From Haliclona indistincta (taxonomy: Eukaryota > Porifera > Demospongiae > Haplosclerida > Chalinidae): a stretch of 64,000 nucleotides of DNA. The stretch covers positions 12,293,086 to 12,357,085 of the forward strand of contig OZ024785.1 of NCBI GenBank assembly GCA_964017065.1, given 5' to 3'. The notes under the pieces were generated by a model that saw only the letters and a list, made by a program, of their open reading frames with translations, did no database searches and was not told the DNA's origin. Both the position numbers and the translations under genes were made by a program. Shown here in pieces: positions 1-12,900 of the stretch (its first letter is position 1; each line of letters starts with the position of its first letter).

Positions 1-361
1 ATCTTTGTTATGATTCCTATTATGGGTGGAAATGATTTGTGGTCTTCAGCCACAAGTTTACTTTGCAACACACAACATTGAAGTATTACTACTAGAGTGA
101 ATTCCATGTCCAGTGTGTAGTTATTGTAACAACATCAGAGAATAGCACTTTAGGTAATCAGATTGTAAAATTACAATAACTGACACATTGAATTACTCAA
201 AATTGTAAGACGATCTAAAACAGACGAATTTACACGATGCATCTATATCATTCCAACAACAAAATTGAGGTCCTCTGTGTTGAATAAGCTACGCCTGTAC
301 TTAGCCTTCGCTAGAAGCTAGTGTCCAAACTTCAGAGAGGTTGTACACATACATTATACAT

Positions 362-435
362 ACAGTAGTCAACTCTTGGCGCATGCATAGCGAGGGTTAT
401 TGTACTTGATTTGTCATTTGTTTGTATTGTTTGCT
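362..435. repeat. End fragment of the 30-32 kb repeat family
   Basis: GGCGCATGCATAGCGAGGGT followed by TATTGTACTTGATTTG is a diverged copy of the terminus seen at 30335 and 32280 (near-palindromic GGCGCATGCGCGAGGGTT). It lies in the DGK intron after exon 6. Confidence 0.6.
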
Positions 436-438
436 TAC

Positions 439-3400
439 CACTGTCAGGCACGCTGTCAGGGCTGTCGGGCTCATCCTGTTCCTCTGCGATAGATATGGGA
501 CAGGAGACGGCATTGGGAGGCAGCATCATGTTCCAGAGTGCTCTAAAGTTGCAAGTCTGGTTCTTTAGTACCAATTCATATGCATCGCGACATGAGGAGT
601 GGACCTGAGGGAGACAACAACTAGTTTCAACTCACACAAGACAATAACAGTGCCTCGATTCACAAATACTATAGTTTAGAACAAAGTGAAATGAAGGAGA
701 GAGGATATGAGAGTAAGAGAAATTGAGGAATGGATAGAAAGCATGTATAGGCAGGGCCCCTGGTGTAGGTTAAGATAACAGAGCAGAAAAGAGTGAAAAT
801 GGAATGAGAGAGAGAAGAAAGAAATGAATCTGAGGGAGAGGAACGATGAAGAGGGAGAGAGGAGAGTACAGAGAGAGAGAGAGAGAGAGAGAGGGGGAGG
901 GAGGAGTAATGAGAGTGCAAGGAGAGAGGGAGAGGAGTGAAAGGAGTAATGAGAGAGAGAGGCTGTACTAACAGTAATTCCACACCATCCACATCTGAAT
1001 CCAGATAGTGTTATATCAGTGAAACAGCTCTTGCCGCACTGCTCACAGCGTGAAGTAGACGGCAGGTTACCCTCGATCCAATGGTGCTTTAATGGCTCCT
1101 GTAACAAGCAAAAGTGAGACGCAAAATATGAGACATGTATTAGTGCATTGCTTACATCACTGATGGTAGAATATGAGGCACAGTCCTTGCAGTTATTGAA
1201 TGCATCACTCTTACAGTGTTGGTGTGAATAGATACGACAAACTGGAGAGAAACAATAATAGCAACAACATACATTTGATAGGCTGAAAGTAACAATTCCT
1301 CTACTGTTTGGTCCCTAGCTAGCTTGCTGTTATAAGCAGACAGTGATCACTATAGACAGGTTCCACTGTACTGTTTGGTCCCTAGCTAGCTGGCTGTTAT
1401 AAGCAGGCAGTGACCACTATAGACAGGTTTCACTGTACTGTTTGGTCCCTAGCTAGCTGGCTGTTATAAGCAGGCAGTGACCACTATAGACAGGTTTCAC
1501 TGTACTGTTTGGTCCCTAGCTAGCTGGCTGTTATAAGCAGGCAGTGACCACTATAGAAAGGTTCCACTATACTGTTTGGTCCCTAGCTAGCTGGCTGTTA
1601 TAAGCAGACAGTGACCACTATAGACAGGTTCCACTGTACTGTTTGGTCCCTAGCTAGCTTGCTGTTATAAGCAGACAGTGATCACTGTAGACAGGTTCCA
1701 CTGTACTGTTTGGTCCCTAGCTGTTATAAGCAGACAGTGACCACTATAGACAGGTTCCACTGTACTGTTTGGTCCCTGGCTAGCTGGCTGTTATAAGCAG
1801 GCAGTGACCACTATAGACAGGTTCCACTGTACTGTTTGGTCCCTGGCTAGCTGGCTGTTATAAGCAGGAAGTGACTAGTCTTACTGGTCTCTAGCTAACT
1901 ATTAGACAGTGAGCACAATAGACTTACCTCGACAGAAATACTCTTTACTGTTGATTCTCAGTCGACACACATTGCACCATTTCTTCTTCTTTTTGCTGAC
2001 TTTAGGCCCCGCCCACTGATGAGGTACCGGATCCTGCGCAATACAGTTATTCATAGAAGCATGACATGGTGAGCATAATATGACTAACCTTGATTGAGTT
2101 AGCAATGACATGAGCGCAAGAGGTCATCAGAAAGGGAATACATCGCTCATGAGATACATAATTACACACTAGAAAGAGAGAAAATACACAAAATTATGAA
2201 GGATCAAGTTTAAAAATTGATACAAGAAATACAAAATTACAAAGGATCCAAGAAAAATTCAAAAATAAAGTTTAAAAGAATTATTATAGTAAACTGAATC
2301 AGTATTTCTAAAATCACATGCTGTTGTTACGATACTCTAACTAATAAGGACAGTGCAGTTTGTTTACTCTACTAATACAAAGGTATTCACAAAAATAGAA
2401 ATATTGATCCATCATAGCACACACCCATACATTTCTAACACACACACGCAAACACGCCCTTAATAATTATGAGTTTGAATTCTTCTAGTGTTTGATGCTT
2501 GCCCATTGTAATTATGAAGAGAAATTTGGTGAGCTATCCACGCACCCAAATTTTTCAAACGAGATTGTGTTGCAAGCAGAAGTCAATAAAACACTTGAAA
2601 CAGAAAGCAGAGCAATTTGAAACAGACCTATTTTGTCACAGCATTATGCTTGGGTATACAACCAGTTACAACACAATTCAGTTGTAACTAGTTTCAATTA
2701 TTATTGAAGACACAACACTGTATCACTGGCTGCAGAGATACACAACAGTCTCCATGGCGATGTAACTTGACCACTGCAACCAGTATACAACTTATCATAG
2801 TACTAAATCAATTATAGACAGTGCAGTCCACCCATAGCCCACATGTGTTGTCTACAATTAGCTAGTTACAGCATTATTAATTCAAGCCATACGAATCTTA
2901 ATACGACTACAGGAGTATCCTGCACTGGTCTAGCCTAAAGGAAGTGTTTAGAAAGTAAACAAAAGATTTTAAAATAGCACCGTTAGGATAAAAGTCCCTC
3001 CTAAACGAAAACTTGCACAGACACAGTTCAGTGTTAAGTAAATAATTATGGAGCTTGCATAAATCCCATAAAACTAAGAGCAACTGTGGTTGCAAACAGA
3101 GACAGTGGTCTGTGCACAGAGACAGTGGTCTGTGCACAGAGACAGTGGTCTGTGCACAGAGACGGTGGTCTGTGCACAGAGACAGTGGTCTGTGCACAGA
3201 GATAGTGGTCTGTGCACAGAGACAGTGGTCTGTGCACAGAGACAGTGGTCTGTGCACAGCAGTGGTCTGTGCACAGAGACAGTGGTTTGTCGAGTGGTTG
3301 AGTTCCAACAGTGGTCTGTCTTATTTACACACAAGGGGTAACTGGTAATTTGTGTCTATATCAACAGTCGTTTCTTTAACAACTCTAGTTTCCTCATGAC

Positions 3401-6400
3401 AAGTACATACAAGACAAACTAATCTGTCTATCTTCCTATTTCCTTCAAACCAGCACAATCTCGGACTACAAAACTATATGTGCGAGGAGCTAAAACAAAT
3501 ATAATTCGCTTCTCCCAAGTGATATTATAGAAAGCAAAATCATAGAATGTTTAGAGTACAAAACTCCCAGAATCTAGTTTTTTTTTTTGAAATGACAATT
3601 TTGCTCTTTTGAAATGACAATCTAGTTCAAACAGTACCTTTGATGTTTCAGTAACCACAGAGCTTCACCTTATGTGTTCATTAAGATATTTCTGGTCTTA
3701 CTTTGTAATGATCAAAGACTTAACACATTTAGTGCATGAAGGAAATGCTTGAATTGAATGAGTGAATTGTTGCATGGATTTTATTATTCAGTCGTAAACA
3801 CTACACAACAATTAGGATAGAAATGTTTTCTTTATTATAAAATAACAAGTTGGTAACAGCAATTACTAGTGAAACTAATATTATTGTGTAGAAACAATGT
3901 ACAGGTACATCAGTGTTGATAGCACTAACACTTCACAACTTGTACACTCAAAAGAAACTGATGGGATACCGGCTCTAATCATGAGATACTGGCTCTAATC
4001 ATGAGCTGAGACCATCCTCATATGTCAATTTGCCCTTAAAATGAAGCACTAAAATGCTAGAGCCAATTCAGCCTCATCTTAATTTTTAATTTAGCAGCTT
4101 CATGGCACAGCCTTCGAATTGTTGAGCAATGCTGACTATACTACACTATACATGTATATAGTTTTATTGTTTGGATGCAATGAATATAACAATCCACAAT
4201 TACTAACGATCAAGACACTTCACAGAGAATGTCAAGAATCAGATTTAATACTATTATTTTAAGTGGTAAAATATTGATTCAGTATCAATCGATCAAGCCA
4301 TTTTGTTTGCTAGCTGGAGCAAAGACAGTGACAGCATATGGACGCCCACACAATCTACCATGAGGCAGTAAAAAATCAATCCAAGATTGAAGGCTGATAT
4401 TTCAAGTTGTAAAGTCACAAAAGGCAGTTGAAATGAGTCTCTTTCCTATCAGCGCTATGAGTGCTGTTAGCACGTCATGAGATGGATATACAGTGGAACC
4501 CCTCTTAGGGTACACCCTCATCCCTCTATAATGGACACTTACTGAATCCCAAATATAACCCACATAATGTATAATAAACCCCTGACCAGAGGACACACTC
4601 TCTCTATAATGGGCAATTTTTGTTGGTCCCAATGGTGTCCGCCTTAGAGAGGTTCCACTGTATCGTGTTTTGGTCTTCAACCACATAATATGTTATGCTA
4701 GTAAAAGCATAAAATTCAAACGGAAGTACTAGACCACTATCTCCTTATAAGCCAAAGCAAGACAAGATGTTCTCATGTACAAACAGCAAATTGAACAACA
4801 CATCAACACAAGAAAATGTGTAAATTATACAAATTATTTGAACTTTACTATTCAAAGCAGACCTGACTAAGTGAATAAGAATTTAATAAGTGAGCTCAAA
4901 TATAAATCACACATTAGCAATGTCACACTCCTTTATGAATCATAGACTAATGATTGCACACTATCAAAACATAGACTTGCAATGCTGAAGTGAAAGTCTA
5001 AAATCTTCATGCACTAATGTGTTCAGTGTCTAGTCACCCTCTATTGTGTGAATAAACAAACAGAGACCTGAGGCGCCTTCACATGGACTATGCAAAATGG
5101 ATCGAATGCGCATCCAATCTGGTTCATCAGTGTTCACTTGAATCCACTTGAAATCAATACGAATCGAATACGCATTGCGTTCAATCCACCTCCGAAGGTA
5201 GATTGAAAGTGGATTGGAAGCAAATCAAGACTTTAGCATGTGGGTGCACGCCGTCGCGAGTAGACAAAAGGCACTGGGGAGATTACTAAAGCTTCGTAAT
5301 GGACATATGAAGCATCGTTGAAGGCTAGGAAGAGCGCAGCTAGCATAGATTTTTGAGCCGTGCTATTTGCATCCAATTAGCATTGGCGGATTTGGGGATA
5401 CAATGCGCATCAAAATTGGATTCCATGTGAACACGCCTAAAGATCTATAAGTTGTTTGCTTCAGCACAGCAAGAAGACATGATGGTAGTTTACTTGTACT
5501 GTTGAATATCTAAGAAGTTGGAAAAGTGCTCTAAACTCGTCATAGCAAACATCTGTAAATTTTCAACACCAAATTTGGTGCATAATTGAAAAGCAAATTT
5601 AACTAACAAAACTCCGTGGAATTCAAGGAAAAGATTTTTTAAACTACTCTTGACCTAAAGCAATCAACCAAAATGTACATACTGAAGATAGCAATGCAAG
5701 ATGTGACACAATTGGCAACAAGGAAGAATCACAATTTGTGCAGTGCTTAAGCAATTCGATTACCGTGCCTCAATGGATTGTCACATTGCTAATAGACGCT
5801 CATCGTAATGTGGTTTTCGACAATTAACTTTCCAGTACACATAGTCTAAACAAAATATCTAACTATGAGTTTAAACCACAATGTGTAAGAATCACATTGT
5901 ACGTAGACAAGTAGTAAAATGCACTCGCTGCATGAACACTCTTGCAGTAAATTAGACAACTCGAACAACACATTCTCACAGCTGTGCTACTATACTAGTG
6001 ATTGCTGTGGTGACATACTGGTGATTGCTTGACCACATGTGGTCTGAGGAACATAATAAAACAAACATCATTTTAGCTGCTATGAAAACAGAGCTTCCTG
6101 GAGAGAGTTTGTGCTCTACCTATCAAGGCATCTTGCATACACAACACTACATTATACTGGGAAGTTTCAACACTATTTCCAACAGAGCATACCTCTAAAA
6201 TGCAACCATGGTAACCTATACACATTAGATAAACACAAACACAAGATGCATGCACTTCACACGACAGAGTTGTACACAAAAAACTGTAAATATAAGAAAC
6301 TACACTTCTGATCAGGCCTCTATGAAATCAATCTCCTAGCCATTGTTTATGATGCAACTAAACTTTTTAAGCGGGAAGTGCTAGTTTATAGCTTTGTCAA

Positions 6401-6661
6401 GACAGCTGTAAAGGTGCATTTCCGTCTGCTCTCACCTGAACACTGCCATCCTTGACCCTTGAGGCCCCAGAGCATGTCCGTGCAGTGCTGACAGTAGGTC
6501 GGCTTGTAGTAGGTTTTCTTGTGGAAATCGTGTCCCAGCTGGCCACCGCGATCCGACGAGTCAGTCATGCTGGTTTTCGACTCCGATGTGAAGAGGAAAT
6601 GAGGTGCTGATCCGCCTCTTTCCAAGGAGCGATACTTCATCTTCGCACGTCGCTCAGCCAT
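439..6661 (-). CDS. DGKQ: Diacylglycerol kinase theta-like, 5' part (three C1 domains)
   Basis: Six exons on the minus strand: 6661-6436, 2168-2089, 2033-1928, 1241-1156, 1098-973, 604-439. Phases match at every junction and the gene continues past the window start, so it is partial (about 263 residues seen). The product should phosphorylate diacylglycerol to phosphatidic acid at membranes. Three zinc-binding C1 domains are visible. C1-1 has perfect spacing (H44, C57, C60, C74, C77, H82, C85, C93). C1-2 runs from H107 to C158. C1-3 (H171 to about C226) contains HHWIEGNLP. Three tandem C1 domains are the hallmark of the theta type. The RA and catalytic domains are not in the window. The start is the ATG at 6661 (A at -3, G at +4). 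Intron 1 is 4.3 kb and holds repeats; the next intron is 55 bp. Diverges from KCTD5 272 bp away. The theta assignment is from domain count and motif resemblance. Confidence 0.85.
700..960. repeat. Degenerate (GA)n tract
   Basis: Purine-rich simple sequence (CT-rich on the coding strand) filling most of the DGK intron between exons 5 and 6; the pure GA core is at about 871-893. Confidence 0.8.
1290..1905. repeat. 67-bp tandem repeat, about nine copies
   Basis: Unit CAGGTTCCACTGTACTGTTT..GGTCCCTAGCTAGCTGGCTG..TTATAAGCAGGCAGTGACCA..CTATAGA, period 67 bp. One copy lacks the GCTAGCTG block. Single or few copies recur near 17530-17630, 22440-22620 and 35345-35505. The reverse complement starts CAGTGGAACCT, like the element at 4491. 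Confidence 0.92.
3100..3290. repeat. 20-bp minisatellite with palindromic core
   Basis: About nine copies of GACAGTGGTCTGTGCACAGA. TCTGTGCACAGA is a perfect 12-bp palindrome. Lies in DGK intron 1. Confidence 0.93.
4491..4660. mobile_element. 170-bp TA-flanked inverted-repeat element (mariner-like MITE)
   Basis: Ends CAGTGGAACCCCTCT and AGAGAGGTTCCACTG are inverted repeats; TA dinucleotides flank both sides (4489-4490, 4661-4662), as expected for Tc1/mariner insertion. No coding capacity. In DGK intron 1. Confidence 0.8.
5071..5438. mobile_element. 368-bp inverted-repeat element
   Basis: Ends AGGCGCCTTCACATGG and CCATGTGAACACGCCT. A related copy in opposite orientation lies at 8800-9115 (shared: TCCAATCCACTTTCAATC-type, GCACGCCGTCGCG and CCTTCAACGATGCTTC-type blocks). 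In DGK intron 1. Confidence 0.75.
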
Positions 6662-6933
6662 GATTTGCAGTCGTGGTGTCGACGAACACGTCCGATTGCT
6701 AAACCTTAGCACACACGCAGCTTCACTGTCTCTGCTCTGCACGATCGAGGATCCTTCCTCGCAGAACAACTTGGTTGTGAGCTGATCTGGACAGCCCTAA
6801 CTAAATTTAATACCTCTCCTAACTAGACTAATAAAAGCTCATTAGCGGAAATTGATTAAAGTAGGCGTGGTTGGTCGACAACGTGGGGTCGCACTCGAAG
6901 CTGTGTTTCTGAGGCGCTGGAAGTGTTACTGTC

Positions 6934-9900
6934 ATGGCTGCCCAACCAAGTTCGGCTTCCAAAAGGTCCCCTACGCCTGGAGAGAAAGAAGAGCAGCTAT
7001 CTCCCCGCACGGCGTCCCATAGAGACGACTGGGTCAAGTTGAACATCGGTGGGACGGTGTTCCTTACCACCAAGACCACGTTGAGCAGAGAGAAGAGCTC
7101 GTTTCTGTACCGGCTGTGTCAGGATGATCCTGACCTTCCTTCGCTAAAGGTCAGCCCGCCCTTTGGTTAACGACGAACGAATGGTGATGGAGCGTAGCTA
7201 GCCAAGGTTTTTTCATGATCACTCCGCCTTCTCATTAGTGCTACGTGTACAAAGAACTTTTGTGGGTTCACATCGTTTCTCTGCTCTTTTAGGATGAAAA
7301 CGGTGCTTATCTGGTGGACCGGGACCCACGTTATTTCCCTCCTGTGCTCAATTTTCTCCGCCATGGGAAAGTCATCGTAGAACCAACTCTCACAATGCAA
7401 GGTACAACATATGTGCGAGTGTTTGTGTGTTTGATTTTAGCCATGACTCACTGACTGAAGATGTGTTCTCCTAGCTATAGCCTGTTTTTATTGTTTGGCG
7501 TAAATCCTGTTTAGTACTCGATGCTTTGGCTCTACCAGTGACACTATGATGTCGGGTAGCGTTATTCCTCGTGGTGACCTTCACGCATTAATCATTATCT
7601 ACTTTTGTTGCGACTTTATACTTGGTTTTGCGACAGAGGCATGATTGAATGTTCACGCTGAATATAATGAGAAAAACGCTCTATGACAAGGTAACTGTCC
7701 AATATTGGACAGGGCCCACGGATATACAAAGCTGACAGTAGATCAGTATACTCCAGTGAATTTCATCCATGGACCCTGTCCACTATTGACGGTCACCTCG
7801 TCATAGCAGTTTTTCTAATTATATTCAGTGCGAACAATCTATCACGCCTCTGTCGCAAAACCAAGTATATGCTTGGCTATGTATGCGCTATCCAGCAATG
7901 TCACTTCTTGCTTCATGCTGCTACATGTAGTACTTGGGTATTGTACTTGCTCTTCACTGCTATTGTAGATGATGTTTGGCTGTCGAGCTGGTTTATTGTT
8001 TATGCTCAAGTTGTCGTAAAATTGTTTAAAGTATCTTCTTACTATAGTTCACATGACTCGTTTACTCACTGTTTGTAGTAGTTATCTCAAAACATTTGTG
8101 ATTGAGCAGATATTTGTGAAAAGCCGGCTTCTTACTGGTGGTAAATACCCATCTGTTGTTTTGAATTTATTCCCTGTAAGGTGTAACTAGTATCGTCTGG
8201 TACTACTAGCCTCGTCCCCAGTCCCTCAAAAGAGGGCCTGGTATACACTGACTGCGCACGCGTGGGAAAACGCGTGCCCATGATAAATTATTAATTACAG
8301 GAGTCGTACCTTCAGCGTGAAGGTAAACACCAACGACTGGAGCGCAAAAGATAGAGCATCCTCAAACGACATCTCTGTGATGCTCTAGGAGGGGCTCGAG
8401 CGTAGCTGACCAGCAGCTGTTCACTGACAGTCAGCTGTATTATTTACTACGTCATACGTGGTACGGACGTGTGCCGAAGGTATCCTATTTCCCCAGAAAA
8501 TCTGGGAAATCTGGAGCATGCAAGAGGCTACATCTGGTACATGTAGTTGTGGTCTAGCATCCTGCCAGCCATGAGACACAGTGTAGCTGCTTGACTGAAA
8601 TCTACAGCTACTTCTTGCACTAGTAAAGTGTAGATCGTAGAGCATCACTTCATGCACTTATGTGTGTGAAGTCTTTGATCACCCTCCATCGTGTGGACAC
8701 ATTGGTGCATGAGGTGATGCTCCAAGTACGCTGTACTCCGCTGTAATGGAATTGTGCAATTGGAGATGTTTATTACTGTGTCTGTACTGAGCATTGTATA
8801 CGACTATACGTTCACTCGGAATCCACTTTTGGTCTCTGAAACTGCCAATGCGAATTGGAAGTGAATTCAGTGCGCATCACAAGCGTTCACATGTAGCAAA
8901 TTGGATGCCAATTGTGCGGCTCAAAAAGCTACACTACGCCCTTTCTAGCCTTCAACGATGCTTCAAATGTCCATTACAAAGGTTTATTAGTCTGCCAAGC
9001 ACCTTTTGTCTACACGCGACGGCGTGCACCCCACGCGCTAAATTCTCAATTTGCTTCCAATCCACTTTCAATCTATCGATTCACATTGATTTCAAGCAGT
9101 TCATGTGAACGCTAACACATGATATTCGGTTTTATACCTCTACCATTAACCCTTTAACCCCTAATGACGCCTTTTGGCGTCATAATTGACTCCACCTACT
9201 CTAGACGTCATAACTAGTGTGAAAAGTGCTCTAGAAAGGTCAAATCAAGTTTAATTGCAAATTAACTGAAAAAAACCACTGTTTTTCGACGCGCCCTCCC
9301 CACTAAACCATATAGAATACAGGACGGGGGGATTTTTAAAGGGGGGTGTCCCCCCTTTAACCCGGGGTTCGAAGGGGCGGAGCCCCTCGCCGCTTTCCGC
9401 ATTTTTGGGGCTTCAGGGTGCCCGGAAATACATACTTTGGCATAGAATATGGTCTAAACTGTGCTGCTTGCTCACCTGGACACCACCAGGTTTTTGTATC
9501 AGTCACCAGGGCTAAAGGAAGACCAAAATTGGCTGAAAAATGACGAGGACGTAGCACTTAAGCGGCTTCAGTTCCGAAGTGGGAGTGGCCAACTCAGACT
9601 TTAGTACATGGTCGTAAACTTTGACATGCCAGGAAAGAACAGTGCTAGTTTGGAACAGCTAGCGTACTGCACGGTGTAGAAAATCGCAAGACAAACTGTC
9701 AGCTTAGAGGAAGTCAAATTTCCGTCAAAATAATTCAGTAATTAAAGGGATAAGTAAACACAAAATTCAGCTGTTAGAGCCAGGTGCCTTTGTAGCTCAG
9801 TGGTTAGAGCACTGGTCTTGTAAACCAGGGGTCGAGAGTTCGAATCTCTCCAGGGGCTCCTTTTTTAATTTTTAAAAGGATTTTTTATTATGGCACCTGA

Positions 9901-12900
9901 TGCGAGTTTAAATGCTAGAATACTCGAGACCACCATACAAGAGTTACTTGTCACGTGACTAATATCGTGTTTATGCTGGGGGAACAAGGCACAGACAGCT
10001 CAACATCTTTTACTGGGAGAATAAGATGGCCACTACGTAGCAACAATAGCTGAAGCGAGTTTGTATCTGTACTGGTGCATGTATTGTTGCATTTTGGTTC
10101 TGTACAGCTCTTGCCAGAGCTATGTTATGGAATGAATAACAACAGGCACGCGGCAGTATGCTGAAGGTACGCAATGCACAACGAACACATCCTAGGAAAC
10201 GGCACCATTTCTTTGAAGTTTTGTACGACAGGTAGCCTTAAAATAGGATCACTTTTATTCAGTGCAACTTGTTGCTGAACAACTTATAACAACGTGTAAC
10301 TTTTTTGCGCGACAAAAGTGTATGGCGGCCTTTATGTTTGATTAATACTATTCCGTTTTTCCTTTTGTACAACTTTTTATAAACCGCACAAAAACGTTGT
10401 CATCTGTAGTAACAATTTTTCTTCGCTGAGAAGCATTTTTTCAAGCCAAGAGGTTTTAGTGAAGAAAGGTAGCTGTCTGGCATGGTCTGTGAACAGACTA
10501 TTTGGCAATGTGTGGTTTAGTATAATGTATCAATAGCTTCTATTGCTCAGAGACAATAGTCTACACTAGTTGCACTGTAAAAAGTGCCATAGTAAAACAT
10601 GGTCTATATCCCTTTCGTGACTGAAAAGACAACAGCTCATTAGTATTCGTAATAATACAATTGTTGATGATATGCTAATATTAATTATTCAGGCGGCTTC
10701 AAGTATCGTAAAACCACCTGCTTTGTCGGCGCCTAGTCTGATCTTTTATCTTTACAAACTTCCGGTGTCGACGCTTTGAAGATCAAAGGAAAACCGAGTG
10801 AAGGAGACTTTTTTGAGAAAGGAACACCAGTATTGTGTGTGTGTGTATGATCATCTCTGTTTGCAGTGCTTGCTTGCCCCTAGCCGCGTAACAGCCATGG
10901 GTTGCGGGAAGCAAGCGCCAATGTTTAGTCCATTGTAGACACTAAAATAGTGAACTAGAAGAGTCTAGTGACCAGCATGAGCTTCAAGCAACAACTGAAA
11001 ACATTAGAAGCATTGCCAGGCAACATAAAGCACTAAACTGACTAAAGATGTAACACCAGATCATGAGTGTTGCATGGTAGTGTTGCCACTGACCTAGTGG
11101 ATGTCTCAGCAGTGAACCTTGGGGCTGTCAGTGAATGACATGCTGGTTTCAACCGTCCAGGTGCTGTTTAGTGTTGCAAGGAATACAGATGAATCGCTTG
11201 TCAGTAATTGTAAAACAATTCCACACCTAAAATCGACTACAAAACCAGGCTAAAATTCAAAGGGGCTCTGTCAAGACAAGTGAGGACATTGTCAAGACTA
11301 GTGAGGGTTGAGGACGAGTAAAGATTGAGTGGTGTTGGCATCAGGATCTGTTGAGGTGTGGGTGGCCTCTGTAGCTCAGTGGTTAGAGCACTGGTCTTGT
11401 AAACCAGGGGTCGAGAGTTCGAATCTCTCCAGGGGCTCTTGCTTTTTTGACATATCAAGATTTTAGGTTTGTTTCAGTGAGGTTTGAGTTGTGTTGCTAT
11501 CGGAGACGTTTTGAGATGTAAACAGCCTCTGTAGCTCAGTGGTTAGAGCACTGGTCTTGTAAACCAGGGGTCGAGAGTTCGAATCTCTCCAGGGGCTCCT
11601 CTTTTGTCATGCGAAGGCGCATTTATGTATTTCAATACCACATAGCAGGAAATTCTGACGAATGACCCGGATCTTGCGTTTTGGCAAGTTTAATTTTAAC
11701 GCCCAGTGCCCGGTTTAATTTTCACGCCCGCGTATTACTTTAATAGAAAAAGCAGATTTTAACAAAATTGACGATTCGTCAAATTCACCAAAATTTTTAG
11801 TCCACCAAAATTTCCTGCTATGCTGTAGTAGCTCAATGTTTGTACGTTGGGAGTTTTTTAGAACTAAACATTCTTTTGAATTGTTTACTTACAGTATCTT
11901 ATTGTCAATGTTTATTGTGCTTAGTTCAAACATAAGCTTGATAGTGCATCTGTACAATCAGTTTTAGGGTTATTGTTATTGTCTATGACGTGCTGGCTAG
12001 AAGGGACAATCTTCAGCAGCATTGAATCTGTTTGGTGTTTGATATCTGTGAAATGTTGAACTTTCTGTTGGACAACAACTTCTTTAGCTCACTTCATTTG
12101 TTGTTAATACTCTATGTCGGTTGTCTCATAAACAGTGTGGATTGTGACAGGATACATATAGTTCTCTATGATGTTCAGATTTCCTGCTTTTGCTGTGATT
12201 TTAGCTTTTCGCAGTGTTTTTGTTTCGGTTCTTTGATTCCAGAAATCATACAATCATACAATCATACTCACGTATACTGGCATGACTCACGTACACTGAG
12301 GCGGCGTTTACACGACAACGCTATCAGGTGAAAACGAAGACTTTTGTATCCGTTTTGGTCGTGCGTTTACACCAAAACGATGAAAACGCATAGGTAAACC
12401 GGAGACTTATGAAAACGGAGACCAAAGTGGAGACTTCGAAAACGGAGACATGAAAACGCTCGTGTAACTTTTTGTATGAGCGTATCTCAGCCTTTATACT
12501 TGCAAAGAATGCTGGGAAGAGTCTTCAAACAGCATCTATCAACAAAGAGTTTCTTCTTTCGCTTTGGTTCGTGCATACAAGCGAACAACAGCGTGCTCGC
12601 CAAAAAATGCCACACCCACATTCCATACAAAACGGTGTCGTGTAAACAGCCAAAACGCTGCATCTGAATACGCATACATTTCCCCGTTTTTGGACTGATC
12701 GTTGTCGTGTAAACGCCGCCTGACTGCAGAGTGTGTGACTGTATTTAATATTGAGTCACTTACGTAACTTAGCAATGTTGGACCAATCAGATTGTTCAGC
12801 TGTGTTGCTCTTATAGCGAATTCCTCCCAATGCCGCCGCGACCTCATAAGGAGATATCGCCATGTGCCCAGATTACGGTTTGGTGTGTGGATTTACAGCA

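Noticed and set aside
2907..3348. Overlapping ORFs encoding CAQRQWSVHRDSGLCTETVV-type repeats
   Set aside because: A 20-bp repeat gives a 20-residue period in every frame; no start context, splice sites or conservation. Intronic.
9290..9420. GC-rich stretch with GGGGGG and CCCGGGGTT as a gene or CpG island
   Set aside because: No coding pattern and no adjoining gene start; it resembles a repeat copy in KCTD5 intron 3.
11237..11458. Antisense ORF containing [20 protein letters not shown]
   Set aside because: This is the reverse-strand translation of the tRNA-Thr gene and its flank.
12476..12847. Short ORFs within the 421-bp MITE
   Set aside because: They lie inside inverted-repeat sequence, lack transposase motifs and appear on both strands.
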